From NCBI GenBank assembly GCA_963700705.1, contig CAVOYQ010000017.1, forward strand, positions 108,109-172,108: a stretch of DNA of 64,000 nucleotides. The letters run 5' to 3'. Source of the DNA: JAHEFT01 sp963700705 (lineage in GTDB: Bacteria > Pseudomonadota > Gammaproteobacteria > Xanthomonadales > SZUA-36). Positions 33,286 to 42,829 of the stretch are shown here, in pieces; positions within the stretch are counted from its first letter, which is position 1; each line of letters begins with the position of its first letter. The notes under the pieces are model-generated. The model saw nothing but the letters and a program-made list of their open reading frames with translations. It made no database searches and was not told the origin of the DNA. A program made the translations under genes and the position numbers.

Positions 33286-34179
33286 TCAGCGGTCCCGCGG
33301 ATCCAGCGCATCGCGTAGTCCGTCACCTATGAAGTTGAAACAGAAAAGCGTGACACCCAGAAATGCGCCAGGGAAAAGGAGCAGCCATGGCGCCACTTCC
33401 ATCTGAGCGGCACCATCGGCAATCAACACACCCCAACTTGTCATCGGCTCCTGCACACCAAGCCCGAGGAAACTCAGAAAACTTTCTGCCAGGATGACCT
33501 GGGGAATCGTCAAAGTAACGTAAACAATCACCGGGCCCAGAACATTAGGCACTATGTGTGTCAGAATAATTTGCACGTCTGAAACGCCGGAAGCCCGGGC
33601 TGCCTCGATGAATTCCCTGCGCTTCAGCGACAGCGTCTGGCCCCGCACAATACGGGCCATGGTCAACCACTCCACCGCTCCAATGGCAACAAATATCAAG
33701 AGAATATTCTTGCCAAACACCACCATTAGCAGGATAACGAAAAACATGAAAGGCAAGGAATATATGACGTCGACAATCCGCATCATTATTTCATCCACCT
33801 TGCCGCCGACGTAACCGGCGATCGAGCCATAAGTAACGCCAATCAGCAGCGCTACGCCGGTCGCGACGATGCCTACCATCAGAGAAATCCGTGCGCCGTA
33901 TAGCGTGCGAACGAATAAGTCCCGGCCCACCGGATCAGTGCCAAACCAGTGCCCACCTGCGAGGGTTGGTGCAGAGCCGAAATATTCCCAATCCAGGGAG
34001 TCAAAGGTATTCGGGTTCAGATACGGCCCGATGACTGCCAGAATCACGATAAGGGCCAGCAATAACATGCTGGTGGTGGCAGCACGGTTGCGCATGAGGC
34101 GGCGCAGGGCATCTTGCCAGAGACTTCGGCCCCTGATAAGGGTGACAGCGCTGGCGGTGGTGACTTGTAATTCGCTCAT
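33286..34179 (-). CDS. Oligopeptide ABC transporter permease (OppC/DppC type)
   Basis: 297 residues. An N-terminal cytoplasmic tail and TM helix (MLLLALIVILAVIGPYL) are followed by the periplasmic GGHWFGTDPVGRDLFVRTLYGARISLMVG motif of DppC proteins and the EAA loop EAARASGVSDVQIILTHIVPNVLGPV. Five to six TM segments in all. It forms the translocation channel with the OppB-type protein and overlaps that gene by four bases. Confidence 0.93.
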   Translation of the reverse strand: MSELQVTTASAVTLIRGRSLWQDALRRLMRNRAATTSMLLLALIVILAVIGPYLNPNTFDSLDWEYFGSAPTLAGGHWFGTDPVGRDLFVRTLYGARISLMVGIVATGVALLIGVTYGSIAGYVGGKVDEIMMRIVDVIYSLPFMFFVILLMVVFGKNILLIFVAIGAVEWLTMARIVRGQTLSLKRREFIEAARASGVSDVQIILTHIVPNVLGPVIVYVTLTIPQVILAESFLSFLGLGVQEPMTSWGVLIADGAAQMEVAPWLLLFPGAFLGVTLFCFNFIGDGLRDALDPRDR

Positions 34180-35099
34180 GGCTGCCGCACTCTCGGATCA
34201 AGTAGTCCGTAAATCAGATCAACAATGATGTTGAATACGATAATCGCGAACGAATAAAAAATGATGACACCCATGACCAGGGTGTAGTCTCGATTAAGCG
34301 CGCCCTGCACAAAAAACTTTCCTATTCCGGGTAAGCCGAAAATTTGTTCAATCACCACTGAACCCGTCAAAATTCCAGCCGTGGCCGGCCCAAGAAAACT
34401 CACGACCGGCAATATCGCAGCCGGCATGGCATGACGCCAGATCACAACTGATTCGCGCAATCCTTTGGCGCGCGCGGTTCGAATGTATGGGGAGCGCAGA
34501 GTCTCTATCATCGAGCCCCGCATCATCCGGGCGATATATGCGATGAATGGCAACGCCATTGCCGTTACCGGAAGAACCATGTTCTGCACTGCGCCACCAT
34601 TCCATCCGGCGACCGGCAACAACCCAAGGTAGACGCCAAACACCAGGCTGAGCAATGGCGCCACGACGAAGTTGGGAACGGCTATTCCGGTCATGGCGAA
34701 AGCCATTACCGTGTAGTCGGTCCTGGAATTCTGATTCAAAGCCGCAATCGTTCCGAGAAGCACACCAACCACAAGCGCGACGGCCATTGCAGTCAGTCCC
34801 AGTTTTGCACTGACGGGAAGGCCCGACGCGATAATTTCCGTGACCGTGAAATCCGCGTATTTGAACGAAGGCCCAAAATCACCTCTAACCACTTTACCCA
34901 GGTACAGGCCATACTGGACCAGCAGGGGTTTGTCCAGATCATAGGCCGCGTTCAGATTTGCTTCCACTTCGGGCGGCAAAATTCGCTCGCTGTCAAATGG
35001 CCCGCCAGGAACGGAATGCATCAGGAAAAACGCCAAGGTTATGATGACGAACAGGGTCGGGATCGCGCTGAGTAATCTTTTCAGAACAAAAGCAAACAT
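34176..35099 (-). CDS. Oligopeptide ABC transporter permease (OppB/DppB type)
   Basis: 307 residues. It begins MFAFVLKRLLSAIPTLFVIITLAFFLMHSVPGGPF, the standard DppB start, and has the EAA loop RTARAKGLRESVVIWRHAMPAAILPVV and the GSVVIEQIFGLPGIGKFFVQ signature. About six TM helices. It is first in the operon OppB–C–D–F–quinone reductase and is divergent from the C45 gene, with a TetR-type operator between them. Confidence 0.93.
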   Translation of the reverse strand: MFAFVLKRLLSAIPTLFVIITLAFFLMHSVPGGPFDSERILPPEVEANLNAAYDLDKPLLVQYGLYLGKVVRGDFGPSFKYADFTVTEIIASGLPVSAKLGLTAMAVALVVGVLLGTIAALNQNSRTDYTVMAFAMTGIAVPNFVVAPLLSLVFGVYLGLLPVAGWNGGAVQNMVLPVTAMALPFIAYIARMMRGSMIETLRSPYIRTARAKGLRESVVIWRHAMPAAILPVVSFLGPATAGILTGSVVIEQIFGLPGIGKFFVQGALNRDYTLVMGVIIFYSFAIIVFNIIVDLIYGLLDPRVRQP

Positions 35100-35149
35100 C
35101 GACAGCTCACAACCTTGACTATGATAGTGCCCAAAAAATTAATATATAA

Positions 35150-35168
35150 TATCATGACCGTGATAATT
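35150..35168. promoter_or_regulatory. TetR-linked operator-like motif, copy 1
   Basis: TATCATGACCGTGATAATT lies midway in the 94-base divergent region between the OppB-type and C45 genes. Its inverted core TATCA-N6-TGATA resembles the site at 38606-38624 next to the tetR gene: 13 of 15 positions match when TCACGGTCATGATAT on the minus strand is set against TCACAGTAATGATAT. Confidence 0.5.
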
Positions 35169-35193
35169 ATTAACGGAACTTCAGGCGGTAGCA

Positions 35194-36330
35194 ATGAAAA
35201 CCAACGAAATGCCAGTTCTCGAACTGACCGGCTCACCCCGAAATCGTGGGCGAATTCACGGGGAATCGATGCGTGAAAAGATTCGGAAAAACCTGGAAGC
35301 GATGAGAAATGATCTCGCCCGTTCACACAAGGTTGATCCAGATGCGGCCATTGATCAATTTCTGCATGATACTAACTTTTTGCCGGCGATTGCTCAATGG
35401 ACCCCGGGACTCTATGACGAGCTACAGGGCATTGCAGAGGGCTCTGCCTGCCGTTTGCAGGACCTGCTCGCATTAAACTTCACTGACGAACTCTGGTGTT
35501 ACGGGATCAAGGACATGGCCCATCAGTGGAAAGGACCTTACAACAAGTGCACCACCGCCGCGGCATATGGACAACCCGGACTGCCAGTTCTTGCCGGACA
35601 GACCATGGACATTCCTTACTGGCACGACGGTCAGCAGGTTCTTCTGCGGATTTGCGGGGAAGACAGCCCGGATTCACTGGTTTTCAGCAGCGCCGGTTTG
35701 ATTGCACTTAACGGTGTTAATGATCGAGGTGTCGGCATATCTGTAAATGCAATTTTTGAACTCGATCATTCCAGCACGGGCTTACCGGTCGCTTTCGTCA
35801 TCAGGGGCGCACTTGAAAAATCATCTTACCGGGACGCCGTCTCCTTCGTTAAACACGTGCCACATGCATCCGGTCAAAATTACTTAATCTCCGGACCGGA
35901 AGAAGTCGTTTCCCTGGAATGCTCAGCAGGAAAGATCACCCGTTTCCTCGCAGCTGAGCACCCGAAACGTCTTTGGCATGCCAACCAGGCGCTAGCCAAC
36001 GATGATCAGCAGATTTTCAGGGATCTGGTCGCCAGTCTGCCTGAAGAGAAATACCAACGAGGATTCCTTAACAGCCAGACCAGGGTTTGCGCCGCGAGGG
36101 ACCGGATGTCTGATCCGGCGAAACCGGTAACTCTGAGCACCCTGAAAGAGGTGTTCTCATCCCGGGATCACCCGGATTTCCCGGTTTCGTACCACTATGA
36201 CGTTAACGCCGGCATTCTCGGATTTACGGCAGGTTGCGTCATCTACGAAATTCCAAAACAGGGACCACCAGTCATGCACCTGTCGGCCGGCCCGCCAGAT
36301 ATTTCCGAGTTTCTGACGTTTGAATTCTGA
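35194..36330 (+). CDS. C45-family Ntn hydrolase (acyl-CoA:6-APA acyltransferase-like)
   Basis: 378 residues. The precursor region MPVLELTGSPRNRGRIHGE and LQDLLALNFTDELW lead to the autocleavage site YNKCTTAAAYG, with Cys119 as the expected N-terminal nucleophile. LAGQTMDIPYW, GLIALNGVNDRGVGISVNAIF and LISGPEEVVSLECSAG follow the isopenicillin-N acyltransferase pattern. Bacterial members are mostly N-acyl amide hydrolases or peptidases, and true beta-lactam acyltransferase activity should not be assumed. It has no signal peptide, so it is cytoplasmic. AGGCGG precedes the ATG. It is followed six bases later by the binding protein gene. Confidence 0.88.
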   Translation: MKTNEMPVLELTGSPRNRGRIHGESMREKIRKNLEAMRNDLARSHKVDPDAAIDQFLHDTNFLPAIAQWTPGLYDELQGIAEGSACRLQDLLALNFTDELWCYGIKDMAHQWKGPYNKCTTAAAYGQPGLPVLAGQTMDIPYWHDGQQVLLRICGEDSPDSLVFSSAGLIALNGVNDRGVGISVNAIFELDHSSTGLPVAFVIRGALEKSSYRDAVSFVKHVPHASGQNYLISGPEEVVSLECSAGKITRFLAAEHPKRLWHANQALANDDQQIFRDLVASLPEEKYQRGFLNSQTRVCAARDRMSDPAKPVTLSTLKEVFSSRDHPDFPVSYHYDVNAGILGFTAGCVIYEIPKQGPPVMHLSAGPPDISEFLTFEF

Positions 36331-36336
36331 ACTGCC

Positions 36337-37899
36337 ATGAAAGCCAGGTTGTCCATCATCACATTGTTGCTGCTCACCACGAATGTGCTCGCGGGCGGAA
36401 CATTGCACCGCGGCAACATGAGTGAGCCCGGCTCCCTGGATCCACATCTCGTTCGTGATGTCTATGAGATGAACATCGTCATGGACTTGTTCCTGGGTCT
36501 GGCCACTTATAGTGCAGATGGAAAGACAATACCCGGGGCCGCAGACAGCTGGGTAGTGAGTGACGACGGCCTGACTTACACTTTTACGATGAAACCCGGG
36601 CTGGAGTGGTCGGATGGGGCACCGCTCACGGCAAGAGATTTTGAATACTCCTTCAGGCGTTTGTTCGACCCGAAGATTGCTTCACCCATCGCATATATCT
36701 TCTTCCTGATCGAAAATTCATTTGAAGTCTACTCTGGAAGTCTCGAAAAGGACTCGCTGGGCGTTCAAGCATTGGACGCCCACACCCTGGAAATACGTTT
36801 GACCGAACCGGCTGTGTATTTTCCACAGTTGCTCACACATGTGTCAGCATCTGCAGTACCTCGTCACATCATCGAAACTTACGGCAAAGGCTGGACCCAG
36901 CCTGATAAGATTGTAACTTCGGGTGCGTTTCAGCTGAGTGAATGGAGACCCCAGGACAAAATCACCCTTCAGAAAAATCCGCGATTTTACGCGGCCGAAA
37001 CCGTGGCCCTCGATCAGGTCATCTACTACCCCCTGTCAGATAACGAAACCGCACTCAAAATGTTTCGGGCTGGTGAGCTCGACGTCAACTGGGGATTCGC
37101 AACGAGCAAATACGAATGGCTCCAGGAAAACCTTGAGGATGAAGTGCGAATTTATCCACAACTCGCATTGTTCTATATCGTGATAAACCTCCAGAAGCCC
37201 CCTCTGAGTGATGTAAGAGTTCGTAATGCACTCTCGATGGCCATCGATCGCGAACTGATGATAGACAAACTGGTACGCACAGGGAATCCGGCGGCTTACA
37301 GCCTGGTTTTACCAGGCACGGAAAACTATCCACAGGTCGGAGAGGCGGGGTTCAGCAAACTTTCGATGGAGCAACGGCGTATCAAGGCTAAATCTTTGCT
37401 TGCAGACGCAGGCTATACCGAAAAAAACCCCCTCGAAGTAACGATCCAATACACAACGGCCCGAGACCAGAAGAACCTGCCTATCGTGATCGCGGCCATG
37501 TGGAGAGAAATCGGGGTCAGAACCTCATTTTCGATGTCGGAATTCAAAGTGATGCTGGACGATATTCAGCTTGGTAATTTCGACCTGTTTCCGACCAGTT
37601 GGATAGGAGACTACAACGACCCTACGACTTTCACGATGATGCTTCTACCACACTCCGTCGCCAATTATGGAAAATTTCGCAATGATAAATACCAACAACT
37701 GCATGAGGAGGCTGCTTTCAAACAGGATATAGATGCCCGCGCAGCCCTGATCAGGCAAGCAGAGTTAATTGCGATGAACGAGCAGGCAATAATACCGATC
37801 TATTTCAATGTTTCGAGATACCTGGTCAGCCAACGTGTCACGGGCTGGAAAGATAACCTGATGAACTTCCACCCCAGTCGCTATTTGGACCTTAACTGA
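36337..37899 (+). CDS. Oligopeptide ABC transporter substrate-binding protein
   Basis: 520 residues. Signal peptide MKARLSIITLLLLTTNVLAG, then the SBP family 5 pattern: RGNMSEPGSLDPHLVRDVYE, GLATYSADGKTIPGAADSW, FTMKPGLEWSDGAPLTARDFEYSFRRL, VTSGAFQLSEWRPQDKITLQKNP and VRNALSMAIDREL. It resembles OppA/MppA types that take peptides in the periplasm. It completes the importer encoded on the other strand (OppB–F) although it is transcribed divergently with the C45 hydrolase, which implies that the two handle the same substrate. Confidence 0.93.
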   Translation: MKARLSIITLLLLTTNVLAGGTLHRGNMSEPGSLDPHLVRDVYEMNIVMDLFLGLATYSADGKTIPGAADSWVVSDDGLTYTFTMKPGLEWSDGAPLTARDFEYSFRRLFDPKIASPIAYIFFLIENSFEVYSGSLEKDSLGVQALDAHTLEIRLTEPAVYFPQLLTHVSASAVPRHIIETYGKGWTQPDKIVTSGAFQLSEWRPQDKITLQKNPRFYAAETVALDQVIYYPLSDNETALKMFRAGELDVNWGFATSKYEWLQENLEDEVRIYPQLALFYIVINLQKPPLSDVRVRNALSMAIDRELMIDKLVRTGNPAAYSLVLPGTENYPQVGEAGFSKLSMEQRRIKAKSLLADAGYTEKNPLEVTIQYTTARDQKNLPIVIAAMWREIGVRTSFSMSEFKVMLDDIQLGNFDLFPTSWIGDYNDPTTFTMMLLPHSVANYGKFRNDKYQQLHEEAAFKQDIDARAALIRQAELIAMNEQAIIPIYFNVSRYLVSQRVTGWKDNLMNFHPSRYLDLN

Positions 37900-37965
37900 A
37901 GCGTGCATGGCCCACCTTGAGCAAATTGGCGTCTCCCGGTTCCTTTCGCCAAGCGTTTTGCCCCT

Positions 37966-38559
37966 TCAACCGATCATTCGCCCGATATAGCGCTTCACCA
38001 GCGCTTTCCATTCATCCGCTTTTTTCAGACTGGGCGCCAAATTTATTTGCGCGGCAAGACCTTCCACAAACGCGCAGATCCCGGCTCCTTCCAGTTTTGG
38101 ATCGATGTCGCTGCTGACAATGCCGGCGGCTTGCAAAGACTCAATTTCGTTAATGTAGATCGATGCGCCTTTAAGATAACGCTGGTGTTGAAGCCGCATC
38201 ATTGTAGGATTACCCATGGCGCGACCGTTGAATGCCGCAAGCAGGCGCCACATGTTCTTGGAGCGCTTGCTGCTGGGAAGGTTTTCAATCGCCAATGCTA
38301 CGAGCCGATCCATCCCTTGCTCCTTTTCGGCAGCCGCTTTCATTCGCAGGAACATCTGGTCAAAAAGGTGATTTTTCGTAAATAGAAGCAGGTCTTCCTT
38401 GTCCTGAAAGTAATGCCGCAGAACGCCGGTTGTGTAACCCAACTCTCTGGCAATGTCGTTCAGACTGGTTTTTTCCAGCCCCGTTTTCAAAATAGCCTTG
38501 CACGCCGCTTCCGCTATTTCAATCCGCTTGGCGTCATGATCTCCGGTTTGTCTGGCCAT
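37966..38559 (-). CDS. TetR/AcrR-family regulator with BetI-type C-terminus
   Basis: About 197 residues. N-terminal HTH: KRIEIAEAACKAILKTGLEKTSLNDIARELGYTTGVLRHYFQDKEDLL. The C-terminal half (MWRLLAAFNGRAMGNPTMMRLQHQRY, CAFVEGLAAQINLAPS) is of the kind found in BetI-like TetR proteins. It is divergent from the S45 acylase gene, and the palindrome TATCATCACAGTAATGATA lies between them. It probably represses its own and neighbouring genes and responds to the cluster's substrate. I use the ATG at 38557-38559; an earlier start at 38595 is less likely. Confidence 0.88.
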   Translation of the reverse strand: MARQTGDHDAKRIEIAEAACKAILKTGLEKTSLNDIARELGYTTGVLRHYFQDKEDLLLFTKNHLFDQMFLRMKAAAEKEQGMDRLVALAIENLPSSKRSKNMWRLLAAFNGRAMGNPTMMRLQHQRYLKGASIYINEIESLQAAGIVSSDIDPKLEGAGICAFVEGLAAQINLAPSLKKADEWKALVKRYIGRMIG

Positions 38560-38605
38560 TTGGAAAGTATAATGCACCGCCCAAAAATGAACCACAATCT
38601 ATTTT

Positions 38606-38624
38606 TATCATCACAGTAATGATA
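38606..38624. promoter_or_regulatory. TetR-linked operator-like motif, copy 2
   Basis: TATCATCACAGTAATGATA is a palindrome with 6-base arms and a 7-base centre, midway between tetR (start 38559) and the S45 gene (start 38670). It shares a 15-base core with the site at 35150-35168. Confidence 0.6.
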
Positions 38625-38669
38625 TAAATACAGTCCTGACCAATCTCGCCGGTGGAGGAGAACCCAACA

Positions 38670-40884
38670 ATGAAAAGACTGATTTTTGCTGCGCTTGTAT
38701 TTATCCTGCTCGCATCGGCATTATGTGAACTTCAGGCATCCGACCACCCACCCATTCTCACGACCGGCGAGCTTCGGGCCAGCCAGGACATGGCCCGGCA
38801 GGTGACCATTTATAGAGACCGCTACGGTGTGCCGCATACTTTCGGCCCAACGGATGCCAGTGTGGTATTCGGATCTGCCTATGCCCGTTCGGAAGACAAA
38901 TTGCTGGAAGACGAACTGTCGATACTGTATGTGCTGGGAAGATCGTCCGAAGTGGACGGAGAAGATGCCCTGATCGGGGATATGTGGGCTCGGGCGGTCG
39001 GTGTCCCCGGGCTCGCAATGGCGGAGTATGAAGAGGCGCAGCCAGAAATTCGGGCGCTGGCAGACGCCTGGGCCAATGGCGTAAATTACTACCTGCGCCT
39101 CAACCCGGATGTTCATTTGAGAATCCTGACCCGGGTTGAGCCTTGGTATATTTTTGCTCTCTATCGTTTTGGGGACCTTCCTTCTTTTCCTTTCCTCAGC
39201 AAATATGAACAAGCGGTATTGGTGCCACCCAGCGAGGCCCCCAAAACACAAAATGATGGCTCGAATGCCTGGGCCATAGGGCCAGCGAAAACATCAAGCG
39301 GCAACACCATGCTGTTCCTGAATCCACATATGTCGTTCGACGTCCCCTATGAAACACATATGCACAGTGACGAGGGGCTGAATATCAGTGGACTAACGGC
39401 TTACGGCTACGGTGCGCTTCCGACAATGGGACACAATGAAGTGCTGGGCTGGGCACACACCGTCAATGTTCCCGATATCGTGGACATCTATATAGAAACA
39501 TTTGACCATCCGGACAACCCGCTTGCCTACCGTTATGGATCCGAATACCGCGAGGCCCGTGAATGGATGGAGACGTTCAGGATCAAGACGGATCATGGGT
39601 TCGAAGAAAGGATAATCCCGCTTCGAACAACACACCACGGGCCGACCATCCAGGGACCTGATGGAAAATTTTATTCGATACGACTGGCAAACGCCGAACG
39701 GGGAGGCTTGCTGCAAACCTACTTCGAGATGGCCAAATCCAGGAACCTGGGGGAATTCAAACAGGCTGTTGCCGGGAACCGGATCACCTTCCACAACATC
39801 CTGTATGCCGATCGCGATGGCAACATTTTTTACCTGTACAACGGCGCCATACCGCGACGAGACAGTCGCTTCGAATGGAATAAACCAGTCGACGGGTCCG
39901 ATCCGGCAACGGACTGGCAGGGCTACTTCAAACAGGAGGAACTGCCACAAGTGCTGAACCCTGAAAGCGGCTGGTTGCAAAATTGCAATTCCAGCCCTTT
40001 TTTCACGAGCGCCGATGGCGATAATCCGGCTGCAGACAATTTTCCGTCTTACCTCACGAGGGAACCACTGCTGATGGATCAATTTGCGGACACTTTCGGT
40101 GGCCAATACCCGCTGCCTGCTCGGGCACGTCAATCGAGACTGTTGTTGACGCAAGCCAGCGATCTGACACTCGAAAACTTTATGAAGTTGACCACGGACC
40201 GCCATTTCCTCGTTGCTGAGGAAGAATTGCCCGGACTCTTTAGCGAATGGCGGGATTTGTCAGACTCCGACCCGACACGAGCAACCGCCCTTGCGCCGGT
40301 GATCATTGCGCTGGAGGAGTGGAATCGCTATGGAGAAAGCCGAGTCTGTTGCTACAACCCTGTTTATCGAGTGGTGGTCCCGCATGGCTGATCTGAATAT
40401 TGACAACACCACACCATGGCTGCGGATCGAAAAACTGGAAGAGGCTGTGCAAGAACTCGAGCAAGACTTTGGTACATGGCGCGCGGCATGGGGTGACGTC
40501 CAGCGTCACCAGGTCAGGGACCAACGCACAGACCAGAGTTTCAGTGATGAGCGGCCGAGCTTACCCTTACCCTCTGCAGACTCGAACCTCGTGGGTTCCC
40601 TGTTTATGGGGTCGTCGCAAAAATCCGGAAACAGCAAACGCCGTTACGGAACTTTTGGAAACACTTACGTCTCGGTGGTCGAGTTCGGCGACAAGGTACA
40701 AGCCTGGTCGGTTGTACCCTACGGGGAGAGCAAAGACCCGGAATCCCCACATTATTTTGACCAGGCTCCGCTTTTCGTCCAGGGCCTTTATAAACCAGCC
40801 TGGTTCTACCTGTCCGATATTGAAGCCAACCTGGAACGGAAATACCACCCCGGAGAAGAGCGTGCAGCGCAAGCAGAAAAATAG
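38670..40884 (+). CDS. S45 penicillin-acylase-family amidohydrolase (one frameshift)
   Basis: About 737 residues after correction. Signal peptide MKRLIFAALVFILLASALCELQA, then the alpha-subunit pattern IYRDRYGVPHTFGPTDA, GSAYARSEDKLLED. The Ntn nucleophile is Ser198 in DGSNAWAIGPAKTSSG, preceded by the spacer, and NPHMSFDVPYETHMHSDEG, NILYADRDGNIFYLYNG and NCNSSPFF match the beta subunit. The frame breaks near 40340 (AGC-C-GAG) and resumes with SVATTLFIEWW. The family includes penicillin G acylases, AHL acylases (PvdQ, QuiP) and aculeacin acylase. A strong GGAGGAG precedes the ATG. Periplasmic deacylation of an N-acyl compound is inferred. Confidence 0.88.
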
Positions 40885-40888
40885 ACGT

Positions 40889-42829
40889 ATGAAGACCACT
40901 GCACCCTGCGGGAGCTGGGAGTCTCCGATTTCAGCGAACATGATTTTATTGGACAGGCTGAAACTGTGGGAACCCCATATAGCCAACGGTCACATTTATT
41001 GGCTGCAGTACTTTTCCGAGCGGAATGGCTCACGCCACATTATGCGGAGGAGCCCATCAGGCGAGATCAGGCAGATGACACATGACGGCTATAACATCCG
41101 CACCCGCGTCCACGAATATGGAGGCGGAGCTTACACTGTTGCCGGCGACTCGATCGTGTTCGTCAATTTCGAAGATCAGAGAATCTACCGCCAGGTGGAC
41201 ACCGACAGCCCGGTGCCGGTAACCCCAATGAACGGAATGAGGTATGCAGACTTCACTGTGGACGAGCAGCGGCAACGTCTGATCTGTGTGCGGGAAGATC
41301 ATAACGTCGGCAAGTATCCGGAAAACACGCTTGTTCAGTTATCTCTCACAGAGGAATCCGATGGCCGGATTCTGTTTTCCGGCACGGATTTCGTGGCCTA
41401 TCCCCGAATCAGCCCGGATTCAAAACAACTCGCATGGATCAGCTGGAACAACCCGTCGATGCCGTGGAACGAAAACACCTTGTGGCTGGCCGACTTCGAT
41501 GAATCTGGAGAATTGCATAACAAACAGCAACTCAATGTGGGGCAATCTGACTCTATTCTGGACCCGCAATGGTCACCGGAAGGAATCCTCTATTTCATGT
41601 CAGACCGGTCCGGTTGGTGGAACCTCTACCGCTGGCGGGAAAATAACGTGGAACCCGTGGTCCTGATGGAACTGGATTGTGCAGATCCGCCCTGGGAACT
41701 CGGGCAGCAAAATTACGGCTTCCTTTCCCCTGACGTTGCGATCATGCGCGCCGAGCATCCGGATGGTGATCGGTTATACAAAATTAACCTCAAGGACCAA
41801 TCGCGCACACCGATATCCACACCACTCGTTACCATTGATTGCATGGCTGCGCGGGACGGCCAAGCCGTATTGGCGGGTACACCGGCCAACGACACGGCGG
41901 CATTGCTTGAACTCACTGCAAACAGTGATCATTGCACGCTGATTCACCACCCTGCGCCACTTGGTGTAGATCATCGGTTTGTTTCGGACTGCCGGGCATT
42001 GGCTTATCCCACTGATGGTGGTCTCACTGCTCATGGCTATTGGATTCCGCCGAAGAACCCGCATTTTCAATGTCCGGCAGGAGAAAAACCTCCTGTGATC
42101 GTTTGCGCGCATGGTGGCCCCACCTGGCGTTTTCACAGGGCATTTACAGCTGCTTTCAACTTCTGGACCAGTCGTGGCGTCGGAATCTTCCTGGTCAATT
42201 ATGGTGGAAGTTCCGGATATGGCCGGGAATACCGCGAACGGCTCGACGGAAACTACGGTGTCGTCGATGTCAACGACACGCTCGCCGCAGCCCGCTATCT
42301 GGCAAAATCAGGACTGGCCGATCCCGAACGCATCGCAGTTCGAGGCTCAAGCGCAGGTGGTTACATCGTCCTGGGCTGCCTGGCATGGGGTAAAGAGTTT
42401 GCAGCGGGTATCAACTATTTTGGCATCAGCGACGTCGGCGCCTGGGCCAGAGATACACACAAACACGAATTCCATTACCTGGATCGGCTGCTCGCACCAT
42501 ATACCGGTAATGAAGCCCTCTACGATCAACGTTCGCCCATTCGTTACGTAAGCAAGTTCAGTGCTCCACTGCTGGTGCTGCAGGGTCTGGAAGACAGGGT
42601 GGTGCCGCCCAACCAATCGGAGTTTATCGTTGAAGAGCTGGAAAAGCTCGGCAAACCCGTCGCTTACGTAGCATTTGAAGGTGAATACCATGGTTTTTCA
42701 AAACCGGAAAGCAACCTCAGGGCTGTCAACGCCGAACTCAACTTCCTGGGAAGGGTTTTCGGTTTTACTCCAGCGGACAAGGTCGAGCACCTTGAAATCA
42801 AATACTTCCAACCGGAGGCTCAAACATGA
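40889..42829 (+). CDS. S9-family prolyl-oligopeptidase-like peptidase, cytoplasmic
   Basis: 647 residues from the ATG at 40889, four bases after the S45 stop. The N-terminal beta-propeller has MRYADFTVDEQRQRLICVREDH and LDPQWSPEGILYFMSDRSGWWNLYRW. The catalytic domain has IVCAHGGPTWRFHRAF, the Ser in AVRGSSAGGYIVLG, Asp in LQGLEDRVVPPNQSE and His in FEGEYHGFSKPE. It matches S9C acylaminoacyl-peptidase/dipeptidyl-peptidase types. There is no signal peptide, so it would process peptides after import. No frameshift. Confidence 0.92.
   Translation: MKTTAPCGSWESPISANMILLDRLKLWEPHIANGHIYWLQYFSERNGSRHIMRRSPSGEIRQMTHDGYNIRTRVHEYGGGAYTVAGDSIVFVNFEDQRIYRQVDTDSPVPVTPMNGMRYADFTVDEQRQRLICVREDHNVGKYPENTLVQLSLTEESDGRILFSGTDFVAYPRISPDSKQLAWISWNNPSMPWNENTLWLADFDESGELHNKQQLNVGQSDSILDPQWSPEGILYFMSDRSGWWNLYRWRENNVEPVVLMELDCADPPWELGQQNYGFLSPDVAIMRAEHPDGDRLYKINLKDQSRTPISTPLVTIDCMAARDGQAVLAGTPANDTAALLELTANSDHCTLIHHPAPLGVDHRFVSDCRALAYPTDGGLTAHGYWIPPKNPHFQCPAGEKPPVIVCAHGGPTWRFHRAFTAAFNFWTSRGVGIFLVNYGGSSGYGREYRERLDGNYGVVDVNDTLAAARYLAKSGLADPERIAVRGSSAGGYIVLGCLAWGKEFAAGINYFGISDVGAWARDTHKHEFHYLDRLLAPYTGNEALYDQRSPIRYVSKFSAPLLVLQGLEDRVVPPNQSEFIVEELEKLGKPVAYVAFEGEYHGFSKPESNLRAVNAELNFLGRVFGFTPADKVEHLEIKYFQPEAQT

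Noticed and set aside
35194..36330. True penicillin-biosynthesis acyltransferase
   Set aside because: The C45 fold matches, but no beta-lactam synthetase or IPNS gene is present; bacterial members are mostly hydrolases.
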